A DNA stretch of 64,000 nucleotides. It comes from Actinomadura soli (GTDB lineage Bacteria > Actinomycetota > Actinomycetes > Streptosporangiales > Streptosporangiaceae). Below are positions 1 to 8,294 of the stretch, one piece after another (within the stretch, counting starts at the first letter, position 1; each line of letters starts with the position of its first letter). A program made the translations under genes and the position numbers. The stretch is from the NCBI RefSeq assembly GCF_005889715.1, contig NZ_VCKW01000002.1, forward strand, positions 18,919-82,918, written 5' to 3'. The notes under the pieces are model-generated. The model searched no databases. It was not told where the DNA came from and saw only the letters and a list, made by a program, of their open reading frames with translations.

Positions 1-103
1 AGCGGGACGGACCCGCCGGCGCCGGCGGAGACTGTCGGTTTCCGGGTCACGCTCGTCGGCCCCGTTTCCGTTCGCGCGGAAGTTTCCTAGACTCGTAGTG
101 GGT
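1..103. other. Window edge, no gene recognised
   Basis: This stretch lies beyond the lanthipeptide operon terminator. I see no reading frame with family-like sequence and no start codon with a good ribosome binding site. It may be the promoter side or tail of a gene outside the window. Confidence 0.3.
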
Positions 104-139
104 CCGGTCACGGACCGGCATCAGCCGGTCCGTGACCGG
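104..139. terminator. Perfect 16-bp hairpin after the lanthipeptide operon
   Basis: The arms at 104-119 (CCGGTCACGGACCGGC) and 124-139 are exact reverse complements around a 4-base loop, ATCA. The hairpin lies 57 bases past the precursor stop on the minus strand. There is no U-tract on either side, which is usual for actinomycete terminators. It probably ends the lanL operon, and it may also protect the transcript end. Confidence 0.7.
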
Positions 140-196
140 GGTTCTGCGGGCCGGAATCCTCTCAGGGGTCCCGGGTTCCGCATGGGGCGCGCGGTA

Positions 197-352
197 CTAC
201 GCGCAAGAGACGCCAACGCATACCGTGTTCAGCAGCGTCAGCAGGCCGGCGCACACGCACGTGCCTCCGAGCTGGATCCCCTCGAGCTCGATGGGGTCCG
301 ACTCGGGCAGCTCCTGCAGAGCGGCCACGAGGTCACCGTCGAACGTGTCCAT
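197..352 (-). CDS. lanA: Class IV lanthipeptide precursor peptide (LanA)
   Basis: A 51-aa ribosomally made peptide that is the likely substrate of the LanL encoded upstream. Residues 1-30 form a leader with an amphipathic part (VAALQELPESDP, residues 9-20) and a Gly-Gly at 29-30. Residues 31-51 form a hydrophobic core with Thr31, Thr39, Thr43 and Ser49 as dehydration sites and Cys32, Cys34, Cys45 and Cys50 as thioether donors. The GLLTLLNTVC stretch looks like the venezuelin/streptocollin-type cores as I remember them. The start is fixed by AGGAGGTG seven bases upstream. Only four bases separate it from the peptidase stop, so its ribosome site lies at the end of that gene. The exact leader/core border is inference. 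Confidence 0.9.
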   Translation of the reverse strand: MDTFDGDLVAALQELPESDPIELEGIQLGGTCVCAGLLTLLNTVCVGVSCA

Positions 353-356
353 GTCT

Positions 357-2303
357 TCACCTCCTTTCCTGGTCGGTGGCGTAGGTTCGCTCCGCGGTGA
401 GGCAGAAGCGGACCACCGCTGCACGCAGGACCGCTTGCCAGGCCTGGACGACGCCCTGGTGGCCGTCGTCGACCTCCAGGTAGTCGAAGTCGACCCCTTC
501 GGTCCTGCCGAGTTCGAGGAGGCGCCGCCGCAGCGCCCGGGACTGCCCGACCGGGACGATCTCGTCCCGGGCGCCGTGGGCGATCAGCAGCGGCGCGGTG
601 ATCGACGTGCACGCCCGCAGCACGTCACGTCCGGCTCCCGGTCCGCCGCCCGGGCCCGCGCCCGCGCCTGCCGCGCGCCGGCTCAGCCGTGCGACGCGCT
701 CCCTGACCGCGCCGCGGGCGGCGGCACGCAGACCGTCCGCCGAGGTGAAGGGCGCGAGCGCCGCGCAGCCCGACCACAGCTCCGGCGACCGGCAGGCCGC
801 GAGCAGGGCGAGGAAGGCGCCGTAGCTTCCGCCGAGCACGACCGGGCGGGGCAGTCCCGCGGCGTCCCGGTCACGGGCGATCGCGCTCGCCAGGTGGACG
901 ACGTCGTCCAGGTCGGGGCCGCCCCAGTCGCCGATGACCGGCCGCAGGTGCCGCTCGCCATAGCCCGTGCTGCCCCGGTAGTTGGGCGCGACCACGCCCG
1001 CGCCCGCGGCCGCGAGGTGCTGGAAGAGCGGCTCGAACTCGAACCGCCAAGCCGCCAGCGGGCCGCCGTGCAGGGCCATCACGAGGCGCGGGCGATTCAG
1101 GCCGCCGTAGACGATCGCCTCGATCGGCCCCGCCGGGCCGGGCAGCTCCATCAGCTCGGCGCGCTGCCAGCCGCCGGTGCCGGTGCCGGTGGCGTCCGGG
1201 GCCAGTGACCAGCCGGACGGTGCCGGGTCGTCACCGGCCCCGGACGGTGACCCGCCGGGCCGCGCCGGACCGGGCACCGTCGCCAGGGTGGGCGGACGGT
1301 GCGGTGCGGAGAAGCGCACGTGGATCCGGCCGTCGTCCGCCCACCGGGCGGGCGCCCACACCATCCCGCGCGGGCCGGGGATCGCGGTGATCCGGTCCGC
1401 CGCCGGGGTGTACACCGCGAGCCGCGCCGCCGCGCCGCGGATCTCCCTGACGAGCAGGCGCTCGCCCGCGGCGTCGAAGGTCAGCGGCGTCCGGAGGCCG
1501 GACGACCGGTTGAGCGTCTCGGGGAACCGGATGGGGCCGCCGCCCGGGAACCGCAGCCCGGTCCGCTCGGCGCCCGGCTGCTGGGCGCCCGGCGACGTGG
1601 TGGTGACGGCCAGGGCGCCCGAGCGGAGGCTGTAGGCCGCGATGCGGTCGGTTGTCGTGTCGGCCACCGACCAGACCCGGCGCCAGGTGCGTTCGCGCAG
1701 GTCGACCAGGATGCCGTCGGTGCGGTGCCCCGGTGCGGTGTGGTCGAGGGCGAGGGTGCGGCCGTCGTCCACCCAGACGCCGCCCGCGAGCGTCCCGGGG
1801 ATGCGCAGGACCGGTTCGAGGCCGGACGCGGTGAGCCGCCAGATCCGCGAGTTCCGCCCGTCCTCGACGGTGACGAGCAGCGCCGTCCGCGCCGGTCCTG
1901 GCCCGGCGAGCAGGAACCCGCCGAGCATAGCCGGGACCGGCCAGGACCGGGTGACCTGGAGCCCGGACCCGGCCGGTCCCACCGCGAGCACGGTCCCGTG
2001 CCCGGCGGGTCTTCCGTGATCGTCGGTCGCCGGCCGCACGAGCAGGACGCGGCCGTCGTCCAGCGGCAGCGCTCCGCAGTGCCGGTCGATCACCGGACCG
2101 TCGATCATCAGCCTGCCGACGCCGGCGCGGTCGAGCGCGCGGCGGGACGGCGCGGGACACGCGAGGTCCCATCGTTCGAGCGTGACGTCGTCCTGCACGG
2201 TGCTCAGGCAGGCGGCCCACCGGCCGCCCGCGGAGAACGCGAACCCGAACCGGCTCGGCACGAGCCGCGCCTCCGGGAGGGCGAGGCCCGGCGCGACCCT
2301 CAC
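357..2303 (-). CDS. Prolyl-oligopeptidase family (S9) serine peptidase, probable leader peptidase
   Basis: A 648-aa cytoplasmic serine peptidase. Residues 1-370 are repetitive beta-strand sequence like the S9 propeller, and about 390-645 form an alpha/beta hydrolase domain. The triad is visible: Ser493 in GGSYGAF, Asp580 in HGARDEIVP and His615 in DDGHQG; the oxyanion region is LHGGP near 411. The GTG start overlaps the LanL stop as GTGA, so the two are translationally coupled, and the precursor gene follows after four bases. S9 peptidases with this architecture remove leaders in some class III lanthipeptide pathways (FlaP-type), so leader removal is the natural role here. A housekeeping peptidase caught in the operon is a weaker alternative. 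Confidence 0.85.
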   Translation of the reverse strand: MRVAPGLALPEARLVPSRFGFAFSAGGRWAACLSTVQDDVTLERWDLACPAPSRRALDRAGVGRLMIDGPVIDRHCGALPLDDGRVLLVRPATDDHGRPAGHGTVLAVGPAGSGLQVTRSWPVPAMLGGFLLAGPGPARTALLVTVEDGRNSRIWRLTASGLEPVLRIPGTLAGGVWVDDGRTLALDHTAPGHRTDGILVDLRERTWRRVWSVADTTTDRIAAYSLRSGALAVTTTSPGAQQPGAERTGLRFPGGGPIRFPETLNRSSGLRTPLTFDAAGERLLVREIRGAAARLAVYTPAADRITAIPGPRGMVWAPARWADDGRIHVRFSAPHRPPTLATVPGPARPGGSPSGAGDDPAPSGWSLAPDATGTGTGGWQRAELMELPGPAGPIEAIVYGGLNRPRLVMALHGGPLAAWRFEFEPLFQHLAAAGAGVVAPNYRGSTGYGERHLRPVIGDWGGPDLDDVVHLASAIARDRDAAGLPRPVVLGGSYGAFLALLAACRSPELWSGCAALAPFTSADGLRAAARGAVRERVARLSRRAAGAGAGPGGGPGAGRDVLRACTSITAPLLIAHGARDEIVPVGQSRALRRRLLELGRTEGVDFDYLEVDDGHQGVVQAWQAVLRAAVVRFCLTAERTYATDQERR

Positions 2304-5146
2304 GACGCCCGCCCCGAACCGATCGCGGCGGCGTCGGCCGTCCACAGGCGGGGGGCGCCGTGCAGCAGCCGCAGCAGGAAGGCCAGGACGCCGCTCATGC
2401 CGTCCCCCCACGTCACCGAGACCTGGCCGAACTCGTCGGGGAACACGCTGTGCCCGTCGCGGTGCGCCCGGTTGGCGACGATGATCTCGGCGAGGCGCCA
2501 GGCGCCGTCGCGGTGGCGGTCCTCGCCGGTGAGCGCCGCGAGGTCGAGGAGGAAGTCGCCGTTTCCGGCCAGCCCGTGGCACTGCCCGAGCGGGGCGCGC
2601 CAGCGGTCGTCCATGACCGCCTGCGCTGAGCGCCCGGCGTACTGGACGAACCGCTCGTCGCCGGTCGCGGTGCCCAGCCGCGCCAGGAACGCGCCGATCC
2701 CCGCCGCGCCGTGGCACCAGTACGGCGCCGTCGGTGCGTCCCCGGGACCGGCGCCCCACTGCGCCGACCGCTCGGTGACGGCCGCCGCGGCGAGCAGGTG
2801 CTCCCCGACGTCGGCGGCCAGGCTCCGGTAGTCGCCGCGGCCGGTCGCCTCGGCGCAGGCGATCAGGAAGGACCCGACCCCGGCGATGCCGTGCGCGAAC
2901 CCGTAGTACCGCTGCCCGGCGAGCTTGGACTCGTGCTGGGCGGGGGTGCTCCAGCCGAGCCCGTCCGGCCCCCGCTCGACGCCCGCGACCAGCGCGTCGG
3001 CGGCGGCCACGGCACGGTCGGCGTAGCGCTCGCGTCCCGTGCGGGCCCACAGGTGGAGCGCGGTCAGGCCGATGCCCGCGGTCCCGTGCGTGACGTCGGG
3101 GCCGGGCACGGCGGTCGGCAGGCGGTCGGCCACGGCCAGCGCGGCGTCGACCAGAGCGCCGTCGTCCAGCGCCAGCCCGGCGTCCAGGACGGCCCATGCG
3201 GCGCCCGCGGTGCCGAAGTAGAGCCCGGCGGGACGCGCCGTGCCGTCGTCCAGTCGCGTGAGGATCCACCGGCTCGCGTCCGCTATCGCCTCCGGAAGGC
3301 CGGGGGCGGGGACGGCGGCGAGCTCGTGGCAGCGGACCAGCGCGCCCAGGACCCCGGCGGCGCCGTGCTGGACGCTGCACGGGTCAGGTGCTCCGTGAAC
3401 GCAGGACGCGGGCCATAAGGTGACGCCCTCCCCGCGGGTCATCGAGGTGAGCAGATGCCCGACGATGCCGGAGGCCGCTCGCTCGCACTGCTCCCGCAGC
3501 CACTCCGGGCCGTCGCCGTCCGGGCGTGCGGTCACCCCGTCGCCGGGGGTCGGGACAGCAGCCGGGGCCATCGCCGCTCTAGCGGACGGGACGTCCGGCC
3601 GGCCCGCGGTCAGGGCCGCGAGCGTCTCGCGGGCCTGCGCCGGAGACCAGCGGTGGCCGGGGTCGTCGGCCATCAACCCGAGGAGCAGGGCGGTCACGGC
3701 CGCGGGCGGTTCCAGGTCGCGGGTGCGGGCCCGCAGCCACTCGGCGAGCCGTCCGGTCAAGGACCTCGGGGCGGGACGCTCGTCCAGGAGGAAGGGCGGG
3801 CCGCCGGTGATCACATGGCAGAGGGTCGCGCCGAGGCCGAAGTGGTCGGCGGTGGGGTGGGGGTCCGCCCCGTCCATCTGCTCGGGTGCCGCGTAGCCGG
3901 GGGTGCCCGCGCGCAGCGGCGCCTGTTCGGAGTCTCCGGCGGTCACCGCCAGTTCCAGGTCGATGAGGACGGGCGTGCCGTCCGGACGGACCATGATGTT
4001 GTTCGGGTTGAAGTCGCGCAGGACGAGCCCCGCGCCGTGCGCCTCGATCATCAGCCCGGCCAGCCGGTGCGCCATCTCCAGCGCGGGGGGCAGGTGCGGC
4101 CCCCAGCCGCGGTCGGCGATCAGGTCCGCCGTCCACTGCCGCAGCGAGGTTCCCGGGATCAGCTGCTCCGCCAGGAACAGGTGCCCGCTCTGGGTGAACA
4201 GCTCGACCGGACGCGGCGCGAGCCCCAGGGGCTCGATGGCGGTGAGCGTCCGTGCCTCCGTCCGGAGGCGGTCGCGGATGTCGGCCCCGCTCTCGTCGGC
4301 GGCCACGTGCGGGCGCGCCTCCTTGATCACCACGGGGTCGCCGGTGCGGGTGTCGACCGCGCGGTACACGCCGCCCTTGTTGGTGTGGCGGATCGCCTCG
4401 CGGACCGCGAACCGCGTTCCGATGAGGATCTCGCTCCGGCCGCCGGCCGCACCGCCATCGGCGTTCCCGCCGTTTCCGCCATTGGCCCCGGCGGTCGCGG
4501 GCTGACCGCTCGGCCGGTGATCCGGGAAGGGACATTCCACCCAGGAGGGAGGCAGGTATCTGCCGGTGCGCCGGTCCTCCACGGCATTGCCGTCGGGGTC
4601 GAGGATCATCCAGGCGTAGAACCCGTCGTTGGTGATCCGGCGATCTTCGATGAAGGCGCCGTAACGGTAATGGACGAGGCTGCCCGGAGCGTAGGGCCGA
4701 TCGGACAGAATGCGCGGCCCGGGCAGGCCCTCCGTCGCCCGGTGCAATTCCAGCGCCAGCCGGACGGCCTCGCCGTCGCTCCGCGGATAGACGGTGATGA
4801 ACTTGCCCGAATGGCCGCGGGAAGTGTTGCGCGCGTTCAGCGCCGCGACGTGGTCGTGGCCGGCGGCGAACTTGAAGGAGGAGCCTCCGGCGAGGAGCAC
4901 CGCGAGCGAGCGCGAGAGCACCTCGACGGCCGAGGCCGGCGTGGCGGAGACGTGCAGCTTCCATCCCTGTGCTGGGCAGATCCCGTCCTCTGGCTCGACG
5001 TGGCACCACAGGGCGCCGCGGCGCACCGTCCACCGGGACGTGCCGGACGGCGCGGCGAGCGCCCGGTCCAGCACCTCGATCAGACGGCCGTCCCCGGCGC
5101 CGGGAGACGCCGCGCCGGAGAAGACGCTGAAACTGAATTCCGCCAT
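2300..5146 (-). CDS. lanL: Class IV lanthipeptide synthetase (lyase-kinase-cyclase)
   Basis: A 948-aa enzyme that phosphorylates and dehydrates Ser/Thr in the precursor and closes thioether rings. It has three domains in order. A phosphoSer/Thr lyase-like region (about 1-215) includes RNTSRGHSGKFITVYP. A Ser/Thr kinase (about 250-510) has the GGVYRA loop, Lys275 in VVIKE, LRDFNPNN with Asp378, and IDLEL with Asp396. A LanC cyclase (about 560-935) has all three zinc ligands, Cys811, Cys856 and His857, plus His752 in FAHGIAG, matching the NisC catalytic site. Retained zinc ligands make it class IV (LanL) rather than class III (LanKC). It is the first gene of the operon; a weak GAGGG site precedes ATG. 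Confidence 0.95.
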   Translation of the reverse strand: MAEFSFSVFSGAASPGAGDGRLIEVLDRALAAPSGTSRWTVRRGALWCHVEPEDGICPAQGWKLHVSATPASAVEVLSRSLAVLLAGGSSFKFAAGHDHVAALNARNTSRGHSGKFITVYPRSDGEAVRLALELHRATEGLPGPRILSDRPYAPGSLVHYRYGAFIEDRRITNDGFYAWMILDPDGNAVEDRRTGRYLPPSWVECPFPDHRPSGQPATAGANGGNGGNADGGAAGGRSEILIGTRFAVREAIRHTNKGGVYRAVDTRTGDPVVIKEARPHVAADESGADIRDRLRTEARTLTAIEPLGLAPRPVELFTQSGHLFLAEQLIPGTSLRQWTADLIADRGWGPHLPPALEMAHRLAGLMIEAHGAGLVLRDFNPNNIMVRPDGTPVLIDLELAVTAGDSEQAPLRAGTPGYAAPEQMDGADPHPTADHFGLGATLCHVITGGPPFLLDERPAPRSLTGRLAEWLRARTRDLEPPAAVTALLLGLMADDPGHRWSPAQARETLAALTAGRPDVPSARAAMAPAAVPTPGDGVTARPDGDGPEWLREQCERAASGIVGHLLTSMTRGEGVTLWPASCVHGAPDPCSVQHGAAGVLGALVRCHELAAVPAPGLPEAIADASRWILTRLDDGTARPAGLYFGTAGAAWAVLDAGLALDDGALVDAALAVADRLPTAVPGPDVTHGTAGIGLTALHLWARTGRERYADRAVAAADALVAGVERGPDGLGWSTPAQHESKLAGQRYYGFAHGIAGVGSFLIACAEATGRGDYRSLAADVGEHLLAAAAVTERSAQWGAGPGDAPTAPYWCHGAAGIGAFLARLGTATGDERFVQYAGRSAQAVMDDRWRAPLGQCHGLAGNGDFLLDLAALTGEDRHRDGAWRLAEIIVANRAHRDGHSVFPDEFGQVSVTWGDGMSGVLAFLLRLLHGAPRLWTADAAAIGSGRAS

Positions 5147-5512
5147 GGTGGATTGCCGCCCTCTTTGCGCTTCGTCCCGGTTTCCTGGTCCGTTTCGCGG
5201 TGTGATCTCGCCGTCTTTCCGATCTATCGCCTTAGCTCATTTAATGGAGGTATCCGGCGAACGAGAACACGGTAGCCACGGAACCCCGGAGGCACCAGAG
5301 GAGGCCCGTCGAGGGCTTTTACCAAAGCGATACAAGAGCCTTACCGGCACCTGAAGATCGTGGGACGAATGTGGCGGGCAGAGATGATCCAAATACTAGC
5401 GGCGCCCTGAAATGCGAATAATGTCCGCCTCGAATGTCTAAGGAATCGGTCTGGATTTTACCAATTCGGCGGCGAATCAGTTTCGGCACCGGTCATGGCC
5501 GGTCACCGCCAC
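5147..5512. promoter_or_regulatory. Intergenic region upstream of lanL, candidate promoter
   Basis: About 370 bases without a recognisable gene, lower in GC than its flanks. On the minus strand, TAGTAT at 5393-5398 with TTATTC 17 bases further upstream could be a promoter about 245 bases before lanL. The -35 match is poor, so this is a weak call. No riboswitch was recognised. Confidence 0.3.
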
Positions 5513-5529
5513 ATCCGCCGCTGGCGGAT
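5513..5529 (-). terminator. Short hairpin after the epoxide hydrolase gene
   Basis: ATCCGCC and GGCGGAT form a perfect 7-bp stem around GCT, 16 bases past the epoxide hydrolase stop. It has no T-run, and the call rests on position and symmetry. Confidence 0.4.
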
Positions 5530-5544
5530 CGCCGACGCGGTGTG

Positions 5545-6720
5545 CTACGTGCCGGTCGCCGCCGTCCGGTAGGGGCGGAAGAAGGCGCGGAGTTCCTCGG
5601 CGTAGAGCTCGGGTTCCTCGAACGGCGCGAAGTGCCCGCCGCGCGGAGGCTCGGTCACGTGCACGGCGTTGGTGGTGCGCTCAAGCCACGCCCGCGGGGG
5701 CCGGACGATGTCGCCGCGGAAGAGCGAGAACCCGGACGGCACCTCGACCCGGCGGGCGTGCTGGGCGGCCGGGATCGCGGCGTTCGCGTGGTACATGCGC
5801 ATCGACGAGCCGATCGTCCCCGTGAGCCAGTACAGGGTGACGTTCGTGAGGATCTCGTCCTTGGTGAAGCGCCGCTCGACGTCCCCGCCGCAGTCGCTCC
5901 ACGCCCGGAGCTTCTCGACGATCCACGCGGCGAGCCCGGCCGGCGAGTCGGTGAGCCCGAACGCGGCGGTCTGCGGTTTCGTGCGGTGGACGGCCCCGTA
6001 CGCGCCCTCGGCGGCGCCCCACTCCGCGACGGTCTGGAACCAGGCGCGCTCTTCGGGGGTGAGATCGGCCGGGTCGCCGGTGAACACGGGCAGGCCCCCG
6101 TCCATCCGGTGGACGGCCACGACGCGGCCGGGATGGTCGAGCCCGAGGTAGCGGCTCACGTGGCTGCCGAGGTCCCCGCCCGCCGCGCCGAACCGCTCGT
6201 AGCCGAGGACGCGCATGAGCTCGGCCCACAGCCCGGCGACGGCGATGGAGTCGAGCGGCCGACCGGGACGATCGGAGTAGCCGAAGCCGGGAATGTCGGG
6301 TACGACCACGTCGAACGCGTCGGCGGGGTCGGCGCCGTGCGCGCCCGGGTCGGTGAGAAGCGGGATGACCTTCGCGTAGCGCCAGAACGAGTCCGGCCAG
6401 CCGTGGCTGAGGACCAGCGGCAGGACGGGCCCGGCCGGTGCGGCCGCCCGGGCGTGCACGAAGTGGATCCCGAGCCCGCCGAGCCGGACGCGGAAGCGGG
6501 GGAGCCGGGAGAGCCACGCCTCCTGCGCCGGCCAGTCGAACCCGTCCGCCCAGTAGGCGACGAGTTCGCGGAGGTAGGCGACGTCGGTCCCGAGCGACCA
6601 CCCGGCGTCCTCGGGAGCGTCCGGCCAGCGCGTCGCGCGCAGCCGCGCACGGAGATCCTCAAGCGCCGCGGGCTCGGTCTCAGCCGTGAATGCCTCGGGA
6701 AGATGCGCCGTGTCCGCCAT
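5545..6720 (-). CDS. Epoxide hydrolase, EHN-type alpha/beta hydrolase
   Basis: A 391-aa cytoplasmic hydrolase that opens epoxides to diols. The N-terminal third (PAALEDLRARLRATRWPD and WRxxVAYW-like helices) is the epoxide-hydrolase N-terminal domain. The hydrolase core has the oxyanion motif HGWPDSFW and the nucleophile elbow GGDLGSH with Asp as nucleophile, and a C-terminal GGHFAPFEEP segment carries the catalytic His. The length is typical of microsomal-type bacterial epoxide hydrolases. I chose the ATG that gives MADTAH; a GTG nine bases upstream is also possible. It stands alone, facing away from the subtilase. The physiological substrate cannot be told. Confidence 0.9.
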   Translation of the reverse strand: MADTAHLPEAFTAETEPAALEDLRARLRATRWPDAPEDAGWSLGTDVAYLRELVAYWADGFDWPAQEAWLSRLPRFRVRLGGLGIHFVHARAAAPAGPVLPLVLSHGWPDSFWRYAKVIPLLTDPGAHGADPADAFDVVVPDIPGFGYSDRPGRPLDSIAVAGLWAELMRVLGYERFGAAGGDLGSHVSRYLGLDHPGRVVAVHRMDGGLPVFTGDPADLTPEERAWFQTVAEWGAAEGAYGAVHRTKPQTAAFGLTDSPAGLAAWIVEKLRAWSDCGGDVERRFTKDEILTNVTLYWLTGTIGSSMRMYHANAAIPAAQHARRVEVPSGFSLFRGDIVRPPRAWLERTTNAVHVTEPPRGGHFAPFEEPELYAEELRAFFRPYRTAATGT

Positions 6721-6868
6721 GATCCACACCCTACGCGCGCCGCCGCATCGCAGCCTTTAGGAGTTCACCGGTGATGATCACCGTCGATGGCCCCGGGAAT
6801 GGCGCCTGAGCACCGGAGGCGAGGAGAAACTGCCGGAAGAAGCTCCCCTTTTGGTCAGTTTTGTTGGA

Positions 6869-6897
6869 TTGTTCCGCTTTATCCCAAAGCCTAGTGT
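6869..6897 (+). promoter_or_regulatory. Candidate promoter of the subtilase gene
   Basis: TTGTTC at 6869-6874 and TAGTGT at 6892-6897 are separated by 17 bases in an AT-richer patch about 60 bases before the subtilase ATG. The perfect CGGTGAT/ATCACCG element near 6770 could be an operator. Confidence 0.4.
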
Positions 6898-6955
6898 TAT
6901 GCCCCGGCGGCCCAGCTCCCGGCCGCCCGCGCCACGGGTACGGAGGCGAACGAGG

Positions 6956-8227
6956 ATGGAAACGGTCAGGAAGATCCGGAAAGGGCCGAGGGCCCGGCGC
7001 ACGATCGTGATCGCGGTCACCGCGCTGCTGAGCGTCGGCGGCGCCGGCGGTCTCGGCGGTGCCGGCGCCACGGCGAACGCCGCCGGGGGCCACGTGATCA
7101 ACGCGGACGCGCCCGGCACGGTCGACGGCCAGTACATCGTCGCCCTGAAGGGCGCGACGTCCCTCGCGCCCGGAGCCGACGCCCCCGTGGCCGCCGAGGC
7201 GAACGATCTGGCGCGCCGTTACGGCGGCTCCGTCCAAGGCGTCTTCAGCGCCGTGCTGCGCGGCTTCGCCGCCGACATGAGCGCCGCACAGGCCCGGCGC
7301 CTCGCCGCGGATCCGGCGGTGCGGTACGTGCAGAAGTCGGTGATGGTCCGCACGGCCGGGGGCGGCACGCAGCCCAACCCCCCGAGCTGGGGCACGGACC
7401 GCGTCGACGGAAAGCAGGACCGCGTGTACACCTACCCGGGCGCCGGAACCGGCGTGAGCGTCTACGTCCTGGACACCGGAGTCCGGATCAGCCACCGGAC
7501 GTTCGAGGGCAGGGCGGTCGACGGCTACGACTTCGTCGACAGGGACACCACCGCGCAGGACTGCCACGGCCACGGCACGCACGTCGCGGGCACCGTGGGC
7601 GGCAAGGAGTACGGGGTGGCCAAGGACGCCAAGATCGTCGCGGTGCGGGTCCTGGACTGCGACGGCTACTCCCCCGACCGGCTCGCCATCCAGGGCCTGG
7701 AGTGGGTGGCGAAGAACGCCCAGAAGCCCGCCGTGGGCAACATGAGCATCGCCTCCGACCCGCCCGCCCCCGAGCCGGAGGCGTTCCGCGAGGCGACCAG
7801 GGGCGCCATCCGCGCGGGCATCCAGTTCGCGATCGCCGCCGGCAACGACTCCAGGAACGGCTGCGACGCGCCAGGCGACGTGCCCGAGGCCGTCACGCTC
7901 GGGTCGACGGACGAGGGCGACTGGGTGAGCTTCTTCTCCAACTACGGCCGCTGCCTCGACCTGTTCGCGCCGGGCGGCGACATCGTCTCGGCGGACAACG
8001 GGTCCGACACCGGTTCGACGGTGCTGGGCGGCACGTCGATGGCGACGCCGCACGCGGCCGGGGCGCTCGCGATCTATCTGGAGAAGCACCCGAACGCGAC
8101 ACCGCTGGAGGCGCGGAACGCGGTGGTCAACGCGGCGCAGCGCGGCGTCATCTCCAACCCGGGCACCGGTTCCCCCAACCTCCTGCTGAACGTCACCGCG
8201 CTCGGGACGCCGGGCGGACGCCGCTAG
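6956..8227 (+). CDS. Secreted subtilisin-like serine protease (S8, proteinase K type)
   Basis: A 423-aa exported protease. The first 40 residues have an Arg/Lys-rich n-region and an Ala/Gly-rich hydrophobic core, consistent with a signal peptide. Residues about 50-130 form an I9 inhibitor propeptide (GQYIVALK to YVQKSVMV), and the S8 catalytic domain follows with Asp173 in YVLDTGV, His206 in HGHGTHVAG, oxyanion Asn307 in AAGND and Ser361 in GGTSMATPHAAG. The ATG for METVRK follows GGAGGCGAACGAGG; the frame stays open upstream but without a better site. Expected to be matured by autocleavage and to act as an extracellular endopeptidase. It ends with the catalytic domain and has no extra C-terminal module. 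Confidence 0.93.
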   Translation: METVRKIRKGPRARRTIVIAVTALLSVGGAGGLGGAGATANAAGGHVINADAPGTVDGQYIVALKGATSLAPGADAPVAAEANDLARRYGGSVQGVFSAVLRGFAADMSAAQARRLAADPAVRYVQKSVMVRTAGGGTQPNPPSWGTDRVDGKQDRVYTYPGAGTGVSVYVLDTGVRISHRTFEGRAVDGYDFVDRDTTAQDCHGHGTHVAGTVGGKEYGVAKDAKIVAVRVLDCDGYSPDRLAIQGLEWVAKNAQKPAVGNMSIASDPPAPEPEAFREATRGAIRAGIQFAIAAGNDSRNGCDAPGDVPEAVTLGSTDEGDWVSFFSNYGRCLDLFAPGGDIVSADNGSDTGSTVLGGTSMATPHAAGALAIYLEKHPNATPLEARNAVVNAAQRGVISNPGTGSPNLLLNVTALGTPGGRR

Positions 8228-8294
8228 CACCGGACCTGTCGCATTCCGGCCATGAAGGGGTCTCCGCTCGCGCGGCGCGGCCAGTTCAGATGGA

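Noticed and set aside
2300..5146. LanKC class III synthetase with labionin formation
   Set aside because: The cyclase retains all three zinc ligands, which class III enzymes lack, so class IV fits better. The precursor also lacks the Ser-x2-Ser-x3-Cys pattern of labionin cores.
6725..6860. Riboswitch before the subtilase
   Set aside because: The short palindrome CGGTGAT/ATCACCG and AT-rich patch do not form any known aptamer pattern; operator or promoter is enough to explain them.
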